Assembly (NCBI GenBank): GCA_934097105.1
Contig: CAKONI010000002.1
Span: 1 to 64,000, forward strand
Direction: 5' to 3'
DNA length: 64,000 bases
DNA from: an uncultured Bacilli bacterium
GTDB taxonomy: Bacteria > Bacillota_I > Bacilli_A > RF39 > UBA660
The position numbers and the translations under genes were made by a program. Below the pieces are notes generated by a model, which searched no databases, was not told the origin of the DNA, and worked only from the letters and a program-made list of their open reading frames with translations. This document shows positions 33,043-43,152 of this stretch, piece after piece. Numbering within the stretch: position 1 is the first letter of the stretch; every line of letters starts with the position of its first letter.

Positions 33043-35139
33043 TTAACTTGATGGACATGTTTTTGTATATGGGGTACCAGTATTAGTCTCATTTGTTGCA
33101 ACGTCTTTTCTAGTTACTTTCCATTCATAAGACTCTCCTGCTGTACAAGTTGCCTCAGCAGTGGCATCTTTCGCAAATTTTTTTGCTCCAGTTGCTGTTT
33201 CTGGATCAATAAATGGTTTTCCAGAGCCGTCTTTTCCTGCTGTTTTCCATGTTGAACTACCTTTTTTCCTATATTCTATCCTAAATTCTTTTAATCCTGA
33301 ATCATCATCTGTTAAATCAGTTGTAACAGTCCAGACAAGTTTTCCTTTAGTACTGCTTTTTGAACTCACTTCACCACCTGATGGAGCTGTTTGATCTATT
33401 TTAATTGTACAAACTGGTGTTGTAGATTCATTTCCAATATGATCCACTGCATAGAAATAACTAGTTAATTGCCCTGTCCCACTTATCCTTTTTGAAAGAG
33501 TGTTTGACGTATACGAACTTGTTTTTGCTGATAAACCTTCTACTGTATAACGATCTTCTTCTTTAGTCGAATTTGAATTTTTAATTCTTTGTTTTATTGT
33601 TTTTACACCCGTATAGTTATCTGTACAAGTAAATTTCGCATAAACATCATATTTTGTCCATCTGCCACAAGTGTAAGTTTCATTTCCATTTTTTGTTTTT
33701 TGGTAAGTTATTGTGCACTTTGGACCAGCAGTATCTACTCCTATTCTAATACTATCAGGCACTACACTGCATCTGCCATTATAACACGCTCTTAAATAAA
33801 TTGTTGTACCTGCTGGTTTTTCATCTTTATAAGACATACCAGATACTGGTGATGAGAATGTTGCTGAAGTATCCCATTCATAAATAGTTCCTGATAAACC
33901 ACAGTTACTTCCACCACGAGCATACAAACCATCTGCCCAAGTATCACTTGAACTTGTTGATTTTGATATTGTTGGTGTATCAGGAGTACAAACTCCTACC
34001 GTAACACTTACATCCTTAGTTACATTACCACATTTAACAGTAACTTTAGTTGTACTACTTGTAAGTGTACTTGGTGTAAATGTACATTGATTTGCTGAAA
34101 CATCTATTGTTCCTTTTGTTCCGTCTTTGTAGGTAACATCCATTTTCATTCCATTTGGAATGAATGTTTCTCCTTCAGAGTAAGTTGTTTTTGATGGATT
34201 ACCTGAAACGTTGGTTACTTCTTGTATTTCTTTTGTTGGTTCAGTAGTACCACTTACTGTGATTTTTTGCTTGTATGGTGCATTACCACATGTAATTGTT
34301 ACTTCTGTATCATTTTTTGTAAGTGCTCCATCTGGGGTTATCTTACAAATATTATTACTAACTGCATCTTTGACATTTATATCTCCAGTTGTTCCATCTT
34401 CATAGTCTGCTTCTAGGACAAGTCCTGTTGGATCGAATTTTTCTCCTACTTTGTATGTTGTTTTTGATGGATCACTCTTTTTCTTTAGTGTAGTTATTTT
34501 ACTGTCTGTTCCTATGCTTCCATTTACTGTTATTTTTTGGTATACCGTGTCATAATCACAACTAACTCTTACTGCTGTAGTGCTACTTTCAATTTGTTCT
34601 GGTGTAAATGTACAACCTTTTCCATCTATGATTTCTCCAGTATCTCCTGTAGTATAGTTTACTTTTATTTTCATTCCTGTTGGATCGAATTTTTCTCCTG
34701 CTTTGTATGTTGTTTTTGTTGGTTCTTTTGTTATTTCTATACTTCCTGCGACTTTGTCTTTTGGTGCTTCTGCTTTTATAGTGACAGGTTCGCTATAAGC
34801 GCTATTATGATAACCACCATTTTCATCAAACCAATAAAGAGCTACTCTAAAAGAATAGGTTTCGCCTCTATTTAAGTTTTCGTAAATTTTATAGCCTTCA
34901 CCGCTTGCTCTTAATGACATTGCTCCATCATATTTATAAACCCAGTTATCAATTACAACTATGATGCCACATTTTTCATAATCACAACTGCTTAGTTTAT
35001 AATTTACTTTTATTTGAGTGCTTAACATGTTTATTACTTTTGTTATTTCTGGTTTTGCACTTTCTGCATGCACATTAAGTGCAAAACTAAAGCCAAATAA
35101 TAATGTAAACAAGGTAATTATTAAGGTTTTATTTTTCAT
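33043..35139 (-). CDS. Large exported protein with Big_3-like Ig domains
   Basis: A 698-residue exported protein: signal peptide (1-25), a domain shared with the 26193-28796 protein (NMLSTQIKVNYKLSSC, WFDENGGYHNS), three Big_3-type repeats (TKTTYKAGEKFDPTGMKIKV and variants; ~130-385), then a Cys-rich bacterial Ig/fibronectin-like part (~390-690) with repeated D-TAP--- and DDDSGLKEFRIEYRKKGSS. It ends TKTCPSS without an anchor or sortase motif. The repeat block is a simpler version of its paralogue. Probably secreted or wall-bound by its repeats. The gene follows the 35151-35801 gene closely and may be co-transcribed with it. Confidence 0.78.
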   Translation of the reverse strand: MKNKTLIITLFTLLFGFSFALNVHAESAKPEITKVINMLSTQIKVNYKLSSCDYEKCGIIVVIDNWVYKYDGAMSLRASGEGYKIYENLNRGETYSFRVALYWFDENGGYHNSAYSEPVTIKAEAPKDKVAGSIEITKEPTKTTYKAGEKFDPTGMKIKVNYTTGDTGEIIDGKGCTFTPEQIESSTTAVRVSCDYDTVYQKITVNGSIGTDSKITTLKKKSDPSKTTYKVGEKFDPTGLVLEADYEDGTTGDINVKDAVSNNICKITPDGALTKNDTEVTITCGNAPYKQKITVSGTTEPTKEIQEVTNVSGNPSKTTYSEGETFIPNGMKMDVTYKDGTKGTIDVSANQCTFTPSTLTSSTTKVTVKCGNVTKDVSVTVGVCTPDTPTISKSTSSSDTWADGLYARGGSNCGLSGTIYEWDTSATFSSPVSGMSYKDEKPAGTTIYLRACYNGRCSVVPDSIRIGVDTAGPKCTITYQKTKNGNETYTCGRWTKYDVYAKFTCTDNYTGVKTIKQRIKNSNSTKEEDRYTVEGLSAKTSSYTSNTLSKRISGTGQLTSYFYAVDHIGNESTTPVCTIKIDQTAPSGGEVSSKSSTKGKLVWTVTTDLTDDDSGLKEFRIEYRKKGSSTWKTAGKDGSGKPFIDPETATGAKKFAKDATAEATCTAGESYEWKVTRKDVATNETNTGTPYTKTCPSS

Positions 35140-35150
35140 GTTTTACCTCC

Positions 35151-35801
35151 TTAACCAAATATTCTTTTTTTTCTTAATACTATAGCAATTCCGCCACCTA
35201 ATATAGCAGGTAATGATAAGAATGGTGAAATTCCTGTGTTAGGATTGTTTGTTGTTTGTTGTGTTCCTCCGTTAGTTGTATATTCTTTTGTTTTTTTTGT
35301 AGTTTTACTACCATTACTTGAATTATCAGTGTCATCATCTGGATCACTTATTGGATCATCATCACTTGGTTCATCGCCTGGGTCTTCTTCACTTAGTGCA
35401 TAAGAAGTTTTTACTACTTTTAGTGTATCAGCACAATCATATGCTGGTACTTTTCCCCAATCCTCAGGATAGGGTATTGTCCAGTTGTTAAATGATAGGA
35501 AATAACCATATAATGTTCTTCCATCTTCTGATGGTGCAAAAAATTGTTGTTGTTTTCCACTTGTTGTTTTTACAAAATCTTGGTATGACTTCCCTGATAC
35601 AGAAAACTTTCCTGTTGAAGAATCAAAACTGAAATCAGTTCTTGCATTTTCAAGTTCTGAAGTGAAGTTTCCACATATGTCTTCTATATCTTCGCCTTCA
35701 ATGCTCCAATCTGGATCTGCTTTATAATTTGCTGCATCTACGTTTCCAACCATTAAAACCATCCCTAAAATCATAAACATAAAATAAGTTATTTTTTTCA
35801 T
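35151..35801 (-). CDS. Exported protein with NPNTG sortase-type anchor
   Basis: A 216-residue wall protein. The start is set at 35801 (AGGAGGAG site) rather than an ATG at 35831. Residues 1-23 form the signal peptide. The domain CGNFTSELENARTDFSFD, STGKFSVSG and CADTLKVVKTSYAL is shared with the protein at 35964-37220, with two conserved Cys. An Asp/Pro/Ser-rich linker (EDPGDEPSDDDP) and Thr-rich stretch precede NPNTG, a hydrophobic helix and RKKR: an LPXTG-type cell-wall sorting signal of the NPxTG class. No sortase is encoded in the window. Confidence 0.75.
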   Translation of the reverse strand: MKKITYFMFMILGMVLMVGNVDAANYKADPDWSIEGEDIEDICGNFTSELENARTDFSFDSSTGKFSVSGKSYQDFVKTTSGKQQQFFAPSEDGRTLYGYFLSFNNWTIPYPEDWGKVPAYDCADTLKVVKTSYALSEEDPGDEPSDDDPISDPDDDTDNSSNGSKTTKKTKEYTTNGGTQQTTNNPNTGISPFLSLPAILGGGIAIVLRKKRIFG

Positions 35802-35822
35802 ATATTTTCTCCTCCTAGTATA

Positions 35823-35851
35823 ACTATACATGATAGGAAAATTAATGTCAA
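35823..35851 (-). promoter_or_regulatory. Strong sigma-A promoter of the NPNTG protein gene
   Basis: Minus-strand TTGACA (35846-35851), 17-base spacer and TATAGT (35823-35828). A 12-base palindrome CTTTACGTAAAG (35885-35896) lies upstream and could be an operator. Confidence 0.7.
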
Positions 35852-35933
35852 CAAAATAATCAAATTTGTGTAAACTTATTTTTCCTTTACGTAAAGTAGA
35901 AATTTTTGTACACTTCTTGTTTTTTTATTGGAC

Positions 35934-35959
35934 AAAATTAAAAGGAACCATTGGTTCCT
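35934..35959 (-). terminator. Terminator of the 35964-37220 gene
   Basis: AAGGAACC (35941-35948), loop ATT, GGTTCCTT (35952-35959), with a T-rich run on the minus strand. Confidence 0.8.
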
Positions 35960-35963
35960 TATT

Positions 35964-37220
35964 TTAAACATATGCTGATTTTACTTTAGAGTAGTTACTA
36001 TATACTTTTTTATTATTAACTATTTTATAGGCACGTACTTTGTAATAGTATTTTTTACCTTTTCTTAAATTTTTATTTAGCATATATAGTGATTTTGTAT
36101 TTTTTATATAAACGTATTTTTTTGTTTTGGCATTATATCTATATACAGCGTAGCCTGATGCTCCATTTACTTTGTACCATGCTACTCTTGCTACACCTTT
36201 TTTATATTTTGTAACTTTTAATGTTGGAGTGCTTGGTATTGGTTTTACTCCTGTTTGTGATGAGTAATCACTGTACACTTTCTTACCGTTTATTGTTCTA
36301 TAGGCTTTTACTTTATAATACGAAGTTTGTCCTGTTACATTTTTATATGTTGTATTTACATATAGATTTTTTGTATTTGTTATTACTGTTGAATAACTTT
36401 TTGTTTTTTTATTATATTTATATACTGTGTATCCTGTTGCTCCGGTTACTTTTGACCATGTAACTTTTATTTTGTTATAATTTACTGATGATGATTTTAC
36501 TTTTGTTGGTTTGTTTAGTTTTGGTGTAATACTAATATAGTATTCTTCTCCAGTACGTTTTTCTCCTTTGTAAATTACATATGGTACGATTTTATAATAT
36601 GCTTTGGTTCCTGTTGTTAAACTATTTGTTGTTGTGTAACTTTCTTTTGTTGTGTCTGTTAGTTTTTTTGTATATGTTTTTCCATTATCGTTTGATTTGT
36701 AAATTATATACGCTGCTTTTGATACATCTTCTTTTACTGTTTGGTAAGCCATCTTGTATGTTAATTTTATTGTGTTATAGTTTACTGAACTTGCTAAAGC
36801 GTATGAAATGTATGGTTTTGTTACTCCATTTACATTAATTGGGTAAGACTTATCTTCTGTTTTGTATACTTTAGCACAGTTGAATGCTGGAAGGTTTAGT
36901 GCTTTTACTTCTTCTACTTTAGCATTTTTGTTGTAGTTTAGAACGTAGATGTATAGTGCTCTATTACTTTTTCCAACATTATAGAATATTATGTTTGTAT
37001 TTTTTGCTTCTTTATAGGTTTCGCCTGTTAGGGAAAATTTACCAGTTGATTCATCAAAATTATAACTTGTTCTTGCATTTTCTAGTTCACTTGTGAATGT
37101 ACCACAAGCAGTTCCTATTGCGCTTGGTCCTCCTTGTTTATAGACGTCTGCTTTTACTCCAGTTGATATTGTAAGTAATGCTATGGTTATTAGCATAAAT
37201 AAATATTTTCTTTTTTTCAT
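35964..37220 (-). CDS. Exported protein with FnIII-like repeats and a two-Cys N-terminal domain
   Basis: A 418-residue exported protein: signal peptide (1-25), then the two-Cys domain shared with the 35151-35801 protein (CGTFTSELENARTSYNFDES, TGKFSLTGETY...NCAKVY; ~38-118). Three ~90-residue fibronectin-III-like repeats follow, each with VNYNKIKVTWSKV-like starts, GYTVYKYN and YYKVKAYRTINGKKVYS. It is highly basic (many Lys/Tyr) and has no anchor. The repeats suggest binding to polymers or wall. The unanchored protein may act with its sortase-anchored neighbour, by inference from the shared domain. Its own terminator follows. Confidence 0.75.
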   Translation of the reverse strand: MKKRKYLFMLITIALLTISTGVKADVYKQGGPSAIGTACGTFTSELENARTSYNFDESTGKFSLTGETYKEAKNTNIIFYNVGKSNRALYIYVLNYNKNAKVEEVKALNLPAFNCAKVYKTEDKSYPINVNGVTKPYISYALASSVNYNTIKLTYKMAYQTVKEDVSKAAYIIYKSNDNGKTYTKKLTDTTKESYTTTNSLTTGTKAYYKIVPYVIYKGEKRTGEEYYISITPKLNKPTKVKSSSVNYNKIKVTWSKVTGATGYTVYKYNKKTKSYSTVITNTKNLYVNTTYKNVTGQTSYYKVKAYRTINGKKVYSDYSSQTGVKPIPSTPTLKVTKYKKGVARVAWYKVNGASGYAVYRYNAKTKKYVYIKNTKSLYMLNKNLRKGKKYYYKVRAYKIVNNKKVYSNYSKVKSAYV

Positions 37221-37274
37221 ATATCCTCCTTAATATAATAAGTATACCACATTTTTTTACTTTTTTTACTTTTT

Positions 37275-40200
37275 TTATTTTATTTTAGTTTTTTTTGCAA
37301 ACATGAAGTAACTTCCTGTTATTATTAGTATTGCTCCGATTATTATTACTAAAGTACTTATATTATTGTTTGTGTTTGGAATTGGTACTGCTTTTAGTAC
37401 TTTTTCTATTGCTGTAAATGTTATGTTTTCTTTTATAACTGCTTGTTTTAGTTCTTCGTTTGTTATTTCATTTCCTTTTTCTATTATGTTTCCATTTTTT
37501 AAAGTTATGTCTTTGTTTGCTATCCATACTAAGGCTTTTTCATTTGTTGTTATTTTCACTTTGGTTCCTGTTGGGTTTTCGTTATAGGATACTTTTTCTT
37601 TTGTTTTTCCTGTTATTTTTGCATTTTCTGTAGATATGTATTTTACTATATACGTTATTTTTTGTGTTATTATTTTTATGTTTGTGTTTTCTTTTATTGT
37701 TATTTTAGTTAGATTATTTTTGTTTATAATTGTTCCTTTTTTTATAATTTTATTGTTTAGCAATACGTCTTTGTTTGCTTTTAGACCAATTATTTTATAT
37801 CCTTGTTTTGCCTTGTAGGTTGTTCCTTTTAGTTTTTTTGTTATATTTGTTTGTTCTTTGGTGATTCCTGTTATTATACTGTTTTCATCGGTTATATAGT
37901 TTACGTAGTATTGTTCTAATTTAGTTTGTCCTGTTATTGTTAGGTTTTCTTTTATTATTATTTGGTTTATTTGTTCTTTGGTTAGTGATTCACCTTTTTT
38001 TATTATGGTTCCATCTTTTAGGGTTACGTCTTTATCTATTGTCCAATTTTTGAATTTGTATCCTTGTTTTGGTTTTAGGGTGGTTCCTAGTGGTGATGCG
38101 CCGCTTGGTACTTCTTCTTCTAGTATTCCTGTTATTGTGCCGTTTTCATCACTTGTATATATGATGTTATATTTATTTATGTAGTGATATATTGTAAATG
38201 TTATGTCGTCGTCTACTAGAACATTTTTTATTTGTTCTTCGGTTAGTGGTGCACCTTTTTTTATTGTGGTTCCATCTTTTAGGGTTACGTCTTTGTCTGC
38301 GGCCCATTTTAGTATTTTGTATTCGTCAAAGGTTTCATGGGTTGTTCCGCTTGGGTTTTCTTTATATTTTTTTGTTTCTTTAGTGGTTCCGGTTATTTTA
38401 CCATAGTTATCACTTGCGTAGTTTATTTGATATGATTTTATTTGGTAGTTTGCTTTATAGAATTTATCTTCTGTTTCATTTTTTATTGTTATGGTTTTGG
38501 TTGGTGTTTTTATGGAGTCATTTGTCCAACCGATAAATTCATATCCTTTTTTTGATGGCTGTGGTAAGGTGATTGTATCTTCGATTGTATATGATGTTAT
38601 GCCATTATTTAAAGTTCCTCCATCTAAATCGTAGGTTATTTTGTAATTTATTGTATTGTATTTTACTGTACAAGTAGTGTCTTCTGTTAGATTTTTTAGA
38701 TTTAAAATGTTATTTTCTATGGTTGCGGTTTGATTATTGGTGCAGGTTACTTCGGGGTTATTATATCCTAGATTATTTTTTAGGGTTATGCTAGCGGTTT
38801 CGTTTTTCTTTAGGGTTAGTGATGTTTTTTCTGCACTTCCGTTTATGACGTTTATTTTTATGTCCATTATTTCTTTATTCCATATGGCATATAGGTTTAT
38901 TTCTTCACCATCTTTGTCTGTTAAGTTTAATATACTTAGGTCTCCGTCATATCCTTCGAACATTGATGTTTTGGCATTTTCATCTTTGTTCCATCCAATG
39001 AATGTATAGCCTTCTCTTGTGAATAGGTTATTTTTTAGGTTTTGTTCTTTATCGTAGGTGAATTCTTCTTTTATTTTGGTTCCTATTCCTTTATTGGGAT
39101 TATATATTATATAGTATTTTATTGGACTAAATACTGCTTTATATGTTTTGTTTCCTGTTGTTCCTTTTTTGATTGTGAGTGTTTTTAGTGATTCGTTTTC
39201 GTTTTCCCATGATATGAAGTTGTATCCTTTTTTTTCGGGATTTTCTATGGTGAATTCGCTTTCTATATTATAGTCTTTTGTTATAATGTTGTCTTCGATT
39301 CGACATGTTATTGTGTAGTTTATTGGTTGCCATTTGGCGTATATGGTTATGTCGTCTTCTGGGAATTCTTCTTTTGTAAATTCGTTTTCTAAAGTTTTGT
39401 CATACCAGCCTAGGAATTTATAACCTTCTTTTTCTGGCGTTGGGATTTTTGGTATTTTTTCTAGATATTTTCCTGTTATTTTGTCTATTGATGTTTCATT
39501 TTCTTTTTCTATGGTTATTGTTATATCTTTTATTTCCCATTTGGCATATAGATTTAGGTTTGTATTTTGATTTGATGTATCTTTTATTTCGTTTATGAAG
39601 TTTTCTTCTGTGTACCAGCCTAGGAATTTATAACCTTTTTTGGTTGGACTATAAAGTGTTTTTATTTCTTCTTTGTTGTATGTTGTAGGGTTATTTTCGT
39701 TATTTTGTCCATCGTTTAGGTTGTAGTTTATTGTGTAGTCTTCTAGGGTCCATTTAGCGTATAGGGTTATATCGCTTTCTGGGAATTTTTCAAAGGTGTA
39801 TAGTTTGGTTAGTTTTTTATCTTGATACCAACCGGCGAATTTATAACCATCTTTTTTAGGATCTTCTGGTTTTGTTAGAGGGCTTGCTATTTCTCCTTCT
39901 AGTGGATTTATAGTGCTTCCTCCATTTGTATCAAAGGTTATGGTTACTTTTTTCTTTTGATAGTTTGCATATAAGGTTGTATCTTCATTTAAGGTATAAG
40001 TGCTTCCTTTGTTTCCAATCTTTTGAGTTAGGTTTTTGTCGCTGTAGTAGCCTTCTAGGGTGTAGCCTTCTTTTTCTATATCTGGTAGTGTTACCGAAGC
40101 GCCTAAGTAATTTGCGTAAAGATTTTGGGTTTTGTTTTCTATTTGAGTGGTATTATTTACTCTAGTTTGGAATGTTTTTTCTTTATACCAACCTAGGAAG

Positions 40201-42485
40201 TAGTTTGTAAAGGTGTCTTTTTTTAGGATTTCTTCATTATCTTTATAAATTATGGTGCTTGTTTTAGTTGGTGTTTTTAAGTTTTTATATGTGTTATAAG
40301 CGATATATGAGTCGTTTTTTTGACCATTGTTGTAGTTATAGATAACTGTTTGTCCCATTAGTCTAGTTGGTCTTAGGACTAAGAAGAGATCTTTTCTACT
40401 ATTTAGTGATGAGAAGGCATTGTGAATTAGGTTGTGGGCTGATTCATTTGTATATTTGGTGAAACCATTTTTTCCAAATATTAGGAATGAGCCTTGTTCG
40501 TCGCTTGTTGATGTTTGTTCTTCTCCGGTTTGTCCTAAGAAGATGTATGTGTTCATTAGGGATGAGTTTGATGAGTAAGTTACTAAAATATCTCCGTATT
40601 CTAGATCTTGAGTTCTTATATATTTTAGTCTGTCTCCGTTTTCGTTTCCTCTTAAACTTAGTCCTCCGTATAGACCTGGTACGAGCATTTTTTTAATTTG
40701 TTCTGTTGATTCTGAAAGGCCTTTTTGGACTATGTAATCGTCGCCACTGTTTCTAAATAGTGCTTCTTTTATGTTTTGGTTTGTAAGCATTGTTAAATCT
40801 ATTCCTAATTCATTGTAGTATAACATTTTAATGAATCCTGAACTTGTTAGTGACATGTTGGTGATGTTATCTATATCTATATTTACGTTGTCTGTGCTAT
40901 TTGAAACGTATGTTATTTTTCCACTGTTATAAAGGTTTTTTATTTTATCGATGCTATTTGTAAAACTGTTAATGTTTTCTTTGGTTAGTGTTGGGTTTAC
41001 ATAAACATCTAGATTTGAATAGGTAAGACTGTTGTTGTTTGTGGTTGTTATTTTTATTCCCTCGTTTGTTATTTTTTCTTTATCTGTTTCTACTTTTACT
41101 GTGTATGATAGCACTTGTTTTTGAGGGTTATTTATATCTTTTTTAGGTACTTTATCGAAACTATCCCAGATTATTTTGTTTCCTTGGACTCTACAACTTA
41201 TACATTTTACGAATGTTGTTCCGCTTGGAATGGTTCCTTCAATGGTAAGACCAATATAATTTTCTTTGTTTGAAACTGAGTTATATTTTTCTTTTCCAAT
41301 GTATTCGATTAATTGGCCATTATCTTTTCGCCATGTTCCTCCGCTTTGGGTGCAACTGTTTTCGTCGTGATAGGCTCCGGATGATTTTAGTCCGGTACAG
41401 ATATATGTATTTGACATGTTTTCTAGTTCGAAGTTATATGTTATTTCGTCTCCGTTGTTTACTGAGTTGTATTTTCCTATATATTTGTTTATGTCGCTGG
41501 TTGTTTGATATTCTTTTTTGGTTGTTGTGTAGGCTTCGCTACGTAGTTTTTTTAAGTCGTTTCTGGCTAGTGAGTCTTCTTTTTCTGCGGCTGTAAGTGT
41601 ACAACTATCTGAGATACAATATCTATTTATTGGTCTTAGGACCATGACTGATAATAAGTCGTTTGTTAGGTCGAATACTTTTTCTAGGTTTGAGATTGAG
41701 CCATTTTTTACTGAGTTATATACTTCTTTAAAGTCTCCACCGTTTGAGTGGATGATTGATTCTCTTGTTCCTTGACCATCTAGGGCGTCACCAACGTACA
41801 TAAGAGCGTGGCCTCCGCCTGTGTGTCTATAAACTATTATGTCTCCGTTTCTTAGAATGTTTTTTATATTATTTATGATGCTTGTTTTTTTTGCAGTATC
41901 TTCGGTTGTTGTGGTTTCGTAGTAATATACAATTGGAGAGGTGTTATTTGTGTTTTTATTTATGTATTCTTCTCCAGCATTTTTGTTTGCTTGTCTTTTT
42001 GATAGGTTATTAAAGAATGCGGTGTTTATTCCTACGGCGCTTGTTTGATAGGCTGCTTTATAGTTTTGGGGACTTGTATATGAGTAGGAAATGTTAAATG
42101 AACTTGCTAGGTATTTGCTATTTGAGAAAGAATAGTAGTCTGAGAAGTCATATCCTAGGGCGTGTATATATACGGATGAGGCAAAACTTGAGCAATCTAT
42201 GAAATATTGATTTCCTCTACTTATTGATTCTGGGGTTAGGTTAAAATTCCTATATCTAATAGAGTTTCTATAGGTTCCGGTGGCATTGTCCATGGCTTTT
42301 TGTGAGTAGTCGGAATATTTGCCGTTATAGTAGTAACTTAATGCGGTTGATGTTACCATGTCTTCTAATTCTTTTCTTGTAAATTCTGTTTTGGCATATG
42401 ATACTTTCATTATACTGCCAAGTAGTACTAAGCTGATTCCTAATAGTAATACGATATATTTGTATTTATTTATTTTTTTTCTCAT
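37275..42485 (-). CDS. 1736-residue wall protein: two NlpC/P60-like domains plus InlB-type repeats
   Basis: A giant exported protein. After a signal peptide (1-31), residues ~35-300 form an NlpC/P60-type cysteine peptidase-like domain with FIDCSSFASSVYIHALGYDF (Cys98) and HTGGGHALMYVG (His226). A beta domain with a Cys-rich insertion follows, then a second NlpC-like domain (~535-735) where the Cys is lost (LTSSGFIKMLYYNELGIDL). Residues ~760-1260 hold InlB B/Flg_new repeats (YKFAGWYQDK, LYAKW), then four SDENG-ITG repeats with TLKDGTIIKKGE. The C-terminus has IPNTN, a helix and KKTKIK, a sortase-like anchor variant. Likely wall-linked enzyme/adhesin. Confidence 0.8.
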   Translation of the reverse strand: MRKKINKYKYIVLLLGISLVLLGSIMKVSYAKTEFTRKELEDMVTSTALSYYYNGKYSDYSQKAMDNATGTYRNSIRYRNFNLTPESISRGNQYFIDCSSFASSVYIHALGYDFSDYYSFSNSKYLASSFNISYSYTSPQNYKAAYQTSAVGINTAFFNNLSKRQANKNAGEEYINKNTNNTSPIVYYYETTTTEDTAKKTSIINNIKNILRNGDIIVYRHTGGGHALMYVGDALDGQGTRESIIHSNGGDFKEVYNSVKNGSISNLEKVFDLTNDLLSVMVLRPINRYCISDSCTLTAAEKEDSLARNDLKKLRSEAYTTTKKEYQTTSDINKYIGKYNSVNNGDEITYNFELENMSNTYICTGLKSSGAYHDENSCTQSGGTWRKDNGQLIEYIGKEKYNSVSNKENYIGLTIEGTIPSGTTFVKCISCRVQGNKIIWDSFDKVPKKDINNPQKQVLSYTVKVETDKEKITNEGIKITTTNNNSLTYSNLDVYVNPTLTKENINSFTNSIDKIKNLYNSGKITYVSNSTDNVNIDIDNITNMSLTSSGFIKMLYYNELGIDLTMLTNQNIKEALFRNSGDDYIVQKGLSESTEQIKKMLVPGLYGGLSLRGNENGDRLKYIRTQDLEYGDILVTYSSNSSLMNTYIFLGQTGEEQTSTSDEQGSFLIFGKNGFTKYTNESAHNLIHNAFSSLNSRKDLFLVLRPTRLMGQTVIYNYNNGQKNDSYIAYNTYKNLKTPTKTSTIIYKDNEEILKKDTFTNYFLGWYKEKTFQTRVNNTTQIENKTQNLYANYLGASVTLPDIEKEGYTLEGYYSDKNLTQKIGNKGSTYTLNEDTTLYANYQKKKVTITFDTNGGSTINPLEGEIASPLTKPEDPKKDGYKFAGWYQDKKLTKLYTFEKFPESDITLYAKWTLEDYTINYNLNDGQNNENNPTTYNKEEIKTLYSPTKKGYKFLGWYTEENFINEIKDTSNQNTNLNLYAKWEIKDITITIEKENETSIDKITGKYLEKIPKIPTPEKEGYKFLGWYDKTLENEFTKEEFPEDDITIYAKWQPINYTITCRIEDNIITKDYNIESEFTIENPEKKGYNFISWENENESLKTLTIKKGTTGNKTYKAVFSPIKYYIIYNPNKGIGTKIKEEFTYDKEQNLKNNLFTREGYTFIGWNKDENAKTSMFEGYDGDLSILNLTDKDGEEINLYAIWNKEIMDIKINVINGSAEKTSLTLKKNETASITLKNNLGYNNPEVTCTNNQTATIENNILNLKNLTEDTTCTVKYNTINYKITYDLDGGTLNNGITSYTIEDTITLPQPSKKGYEFIGWTNDSIKTPTKTITIKNETEDKFYKANYQIKSYQINYASDNYGKITGTTKETKKYKENPSGTTHETFDEYKILKWAADKDVTLKDGTTIKKGAPLTEEQIKNVLVDDDITFTIYHYINKYNIIYTSDENGTITGILEEEVPSGASPLGTTLKPKQGYKFKNWTIDKDVTLKDGTIIKKGESLTKEQINQIIIKENLTITGQTKLEQYYVNYITDENSIITGITKEQTNITKKLKGTTYKAKQGYKIIGLKANKDVLLNNKIIKKGTIINKNNLTKITIKENTNIKIITQKITYIVKYISTENAKITGKTKEKVSYNENPTGTKVKITTNEKALVWIANKDITLKNGNIIEKGNEITNEELKQAVIKENITFTAIEKVLKAVPIPNTNNNISTLVIIIGAILIITGSYFMFAKKTKIK

Positions 42486-42573
42486 ACTTCTTACTCCCTT
42501 ATATTATATATAAAGAATATCATAAATTGATTTTTGTGTAAAGAAAAGTTAAGGTTATTTTTATGGTTTTTGC

Positions 42574-42619
42574 ATAATGAAAACTGTAAATTTTTGTTTT
42601 TATTTACAGTTTTCATTAT
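42574..42619 (-). terminator. Long-stem terminator after the MBL-fold gene
   Basis: Perfect 18-base arms (42574-42591 and 42602-42619) with a 10-base T-rich loop, starting right after the 42622 stop. The arms contain AAAACTGTAAAT. No clear T tract follows on the minus strand beyond the stem. Confidence 0.6.
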
Positions 42620-42621
42620 TG

Positions 42622-43152
42622 TTATTTGAAATATTCATTATATTTTTTTTCATGCCCCAAAGTTGTTTGTTTGCCATGGCCTGGATATAGAATAATATCA
42701 TCGTCATATTTTTTGATTTTTTCTATTGATTGTATCATATCTTGATAGGATCCTCCGGGTAAGTCTACTCTTCCTATGTTTTCGTAAAAGATAAAGTCTC
42801 CGACGAACATGATGTTATATTCTTCGAAATAGAAGCAGATACTGCTAGGGGAATGTCCTTTGGTGTAAATTGTTTTGAACTGGAAGGGGCTGATTACTTT
42901 GGTTCCCTCAAAAAGATTTTTATGATCGAAAATGGATATTTTGTAAAAGTCTGAGAGTGATAGTGCACATCCTGTATGATCGAAGTGGTTGTGGGTTAAT
43001 AATATGGCTACTGGAGTTAGTTTCATTTTTTCTATTTGTTTTATGATGTTGTTTTCTTCTGCTCCTGGGTCAATTATTAGACATTTACCGTTTTCGTAAA
43101 GGATATAGCAATTTGTTTCTAGTTCTCCGACTATTAGTTTAAGCATTTTCAT
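42622..43152 (-). CDS. MBL-fold metallo-hydrolase (glyoxalase II-like)
   Basis: A 176-residue metallo-beta-lactamase-fold hydrolase. The metal motif LLTHNHFDHTGC (HxHxDH, residues ~53-64), GHSPSSICFYF (second His), VGDFIFYENIGRVDLPGG (Asp bridge) and LYPGHGKQTTLG (third His) are all present. The short size and GRVDLPGG loop fit the hydroxyacylglutathione hydrolase-like/YcbL group, thiolester hydrolases of broad use. It overlaps the murC stop by 4 bases. Confidence 0.9.
   Translation of the reverse strand: MKMLKLIVGELETNCYILYENGKCLIIDPGAEENNIIKQIEKMKLTPVAILLTHNHFDHTGCALSLSDFYKISIFDHKNLFEGTKVISPFQFKTIYTKGHSPSSICFYFEEYNIMFVGDFIFYENIGRVDLPGGSYQDMIQSIEKIKKYDDDIILYPGHGKQTTLGHEKKYNEYFK

Noticed and set aside
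32883..33101. Minus-strand 72-codon frame
   Set aside because: It overlaps the 3' end of the 33043-35139 gene and the terminator at 32961-32985, and its sequence is low-complexity Tyr/Phe/Asn without a ribosome site.
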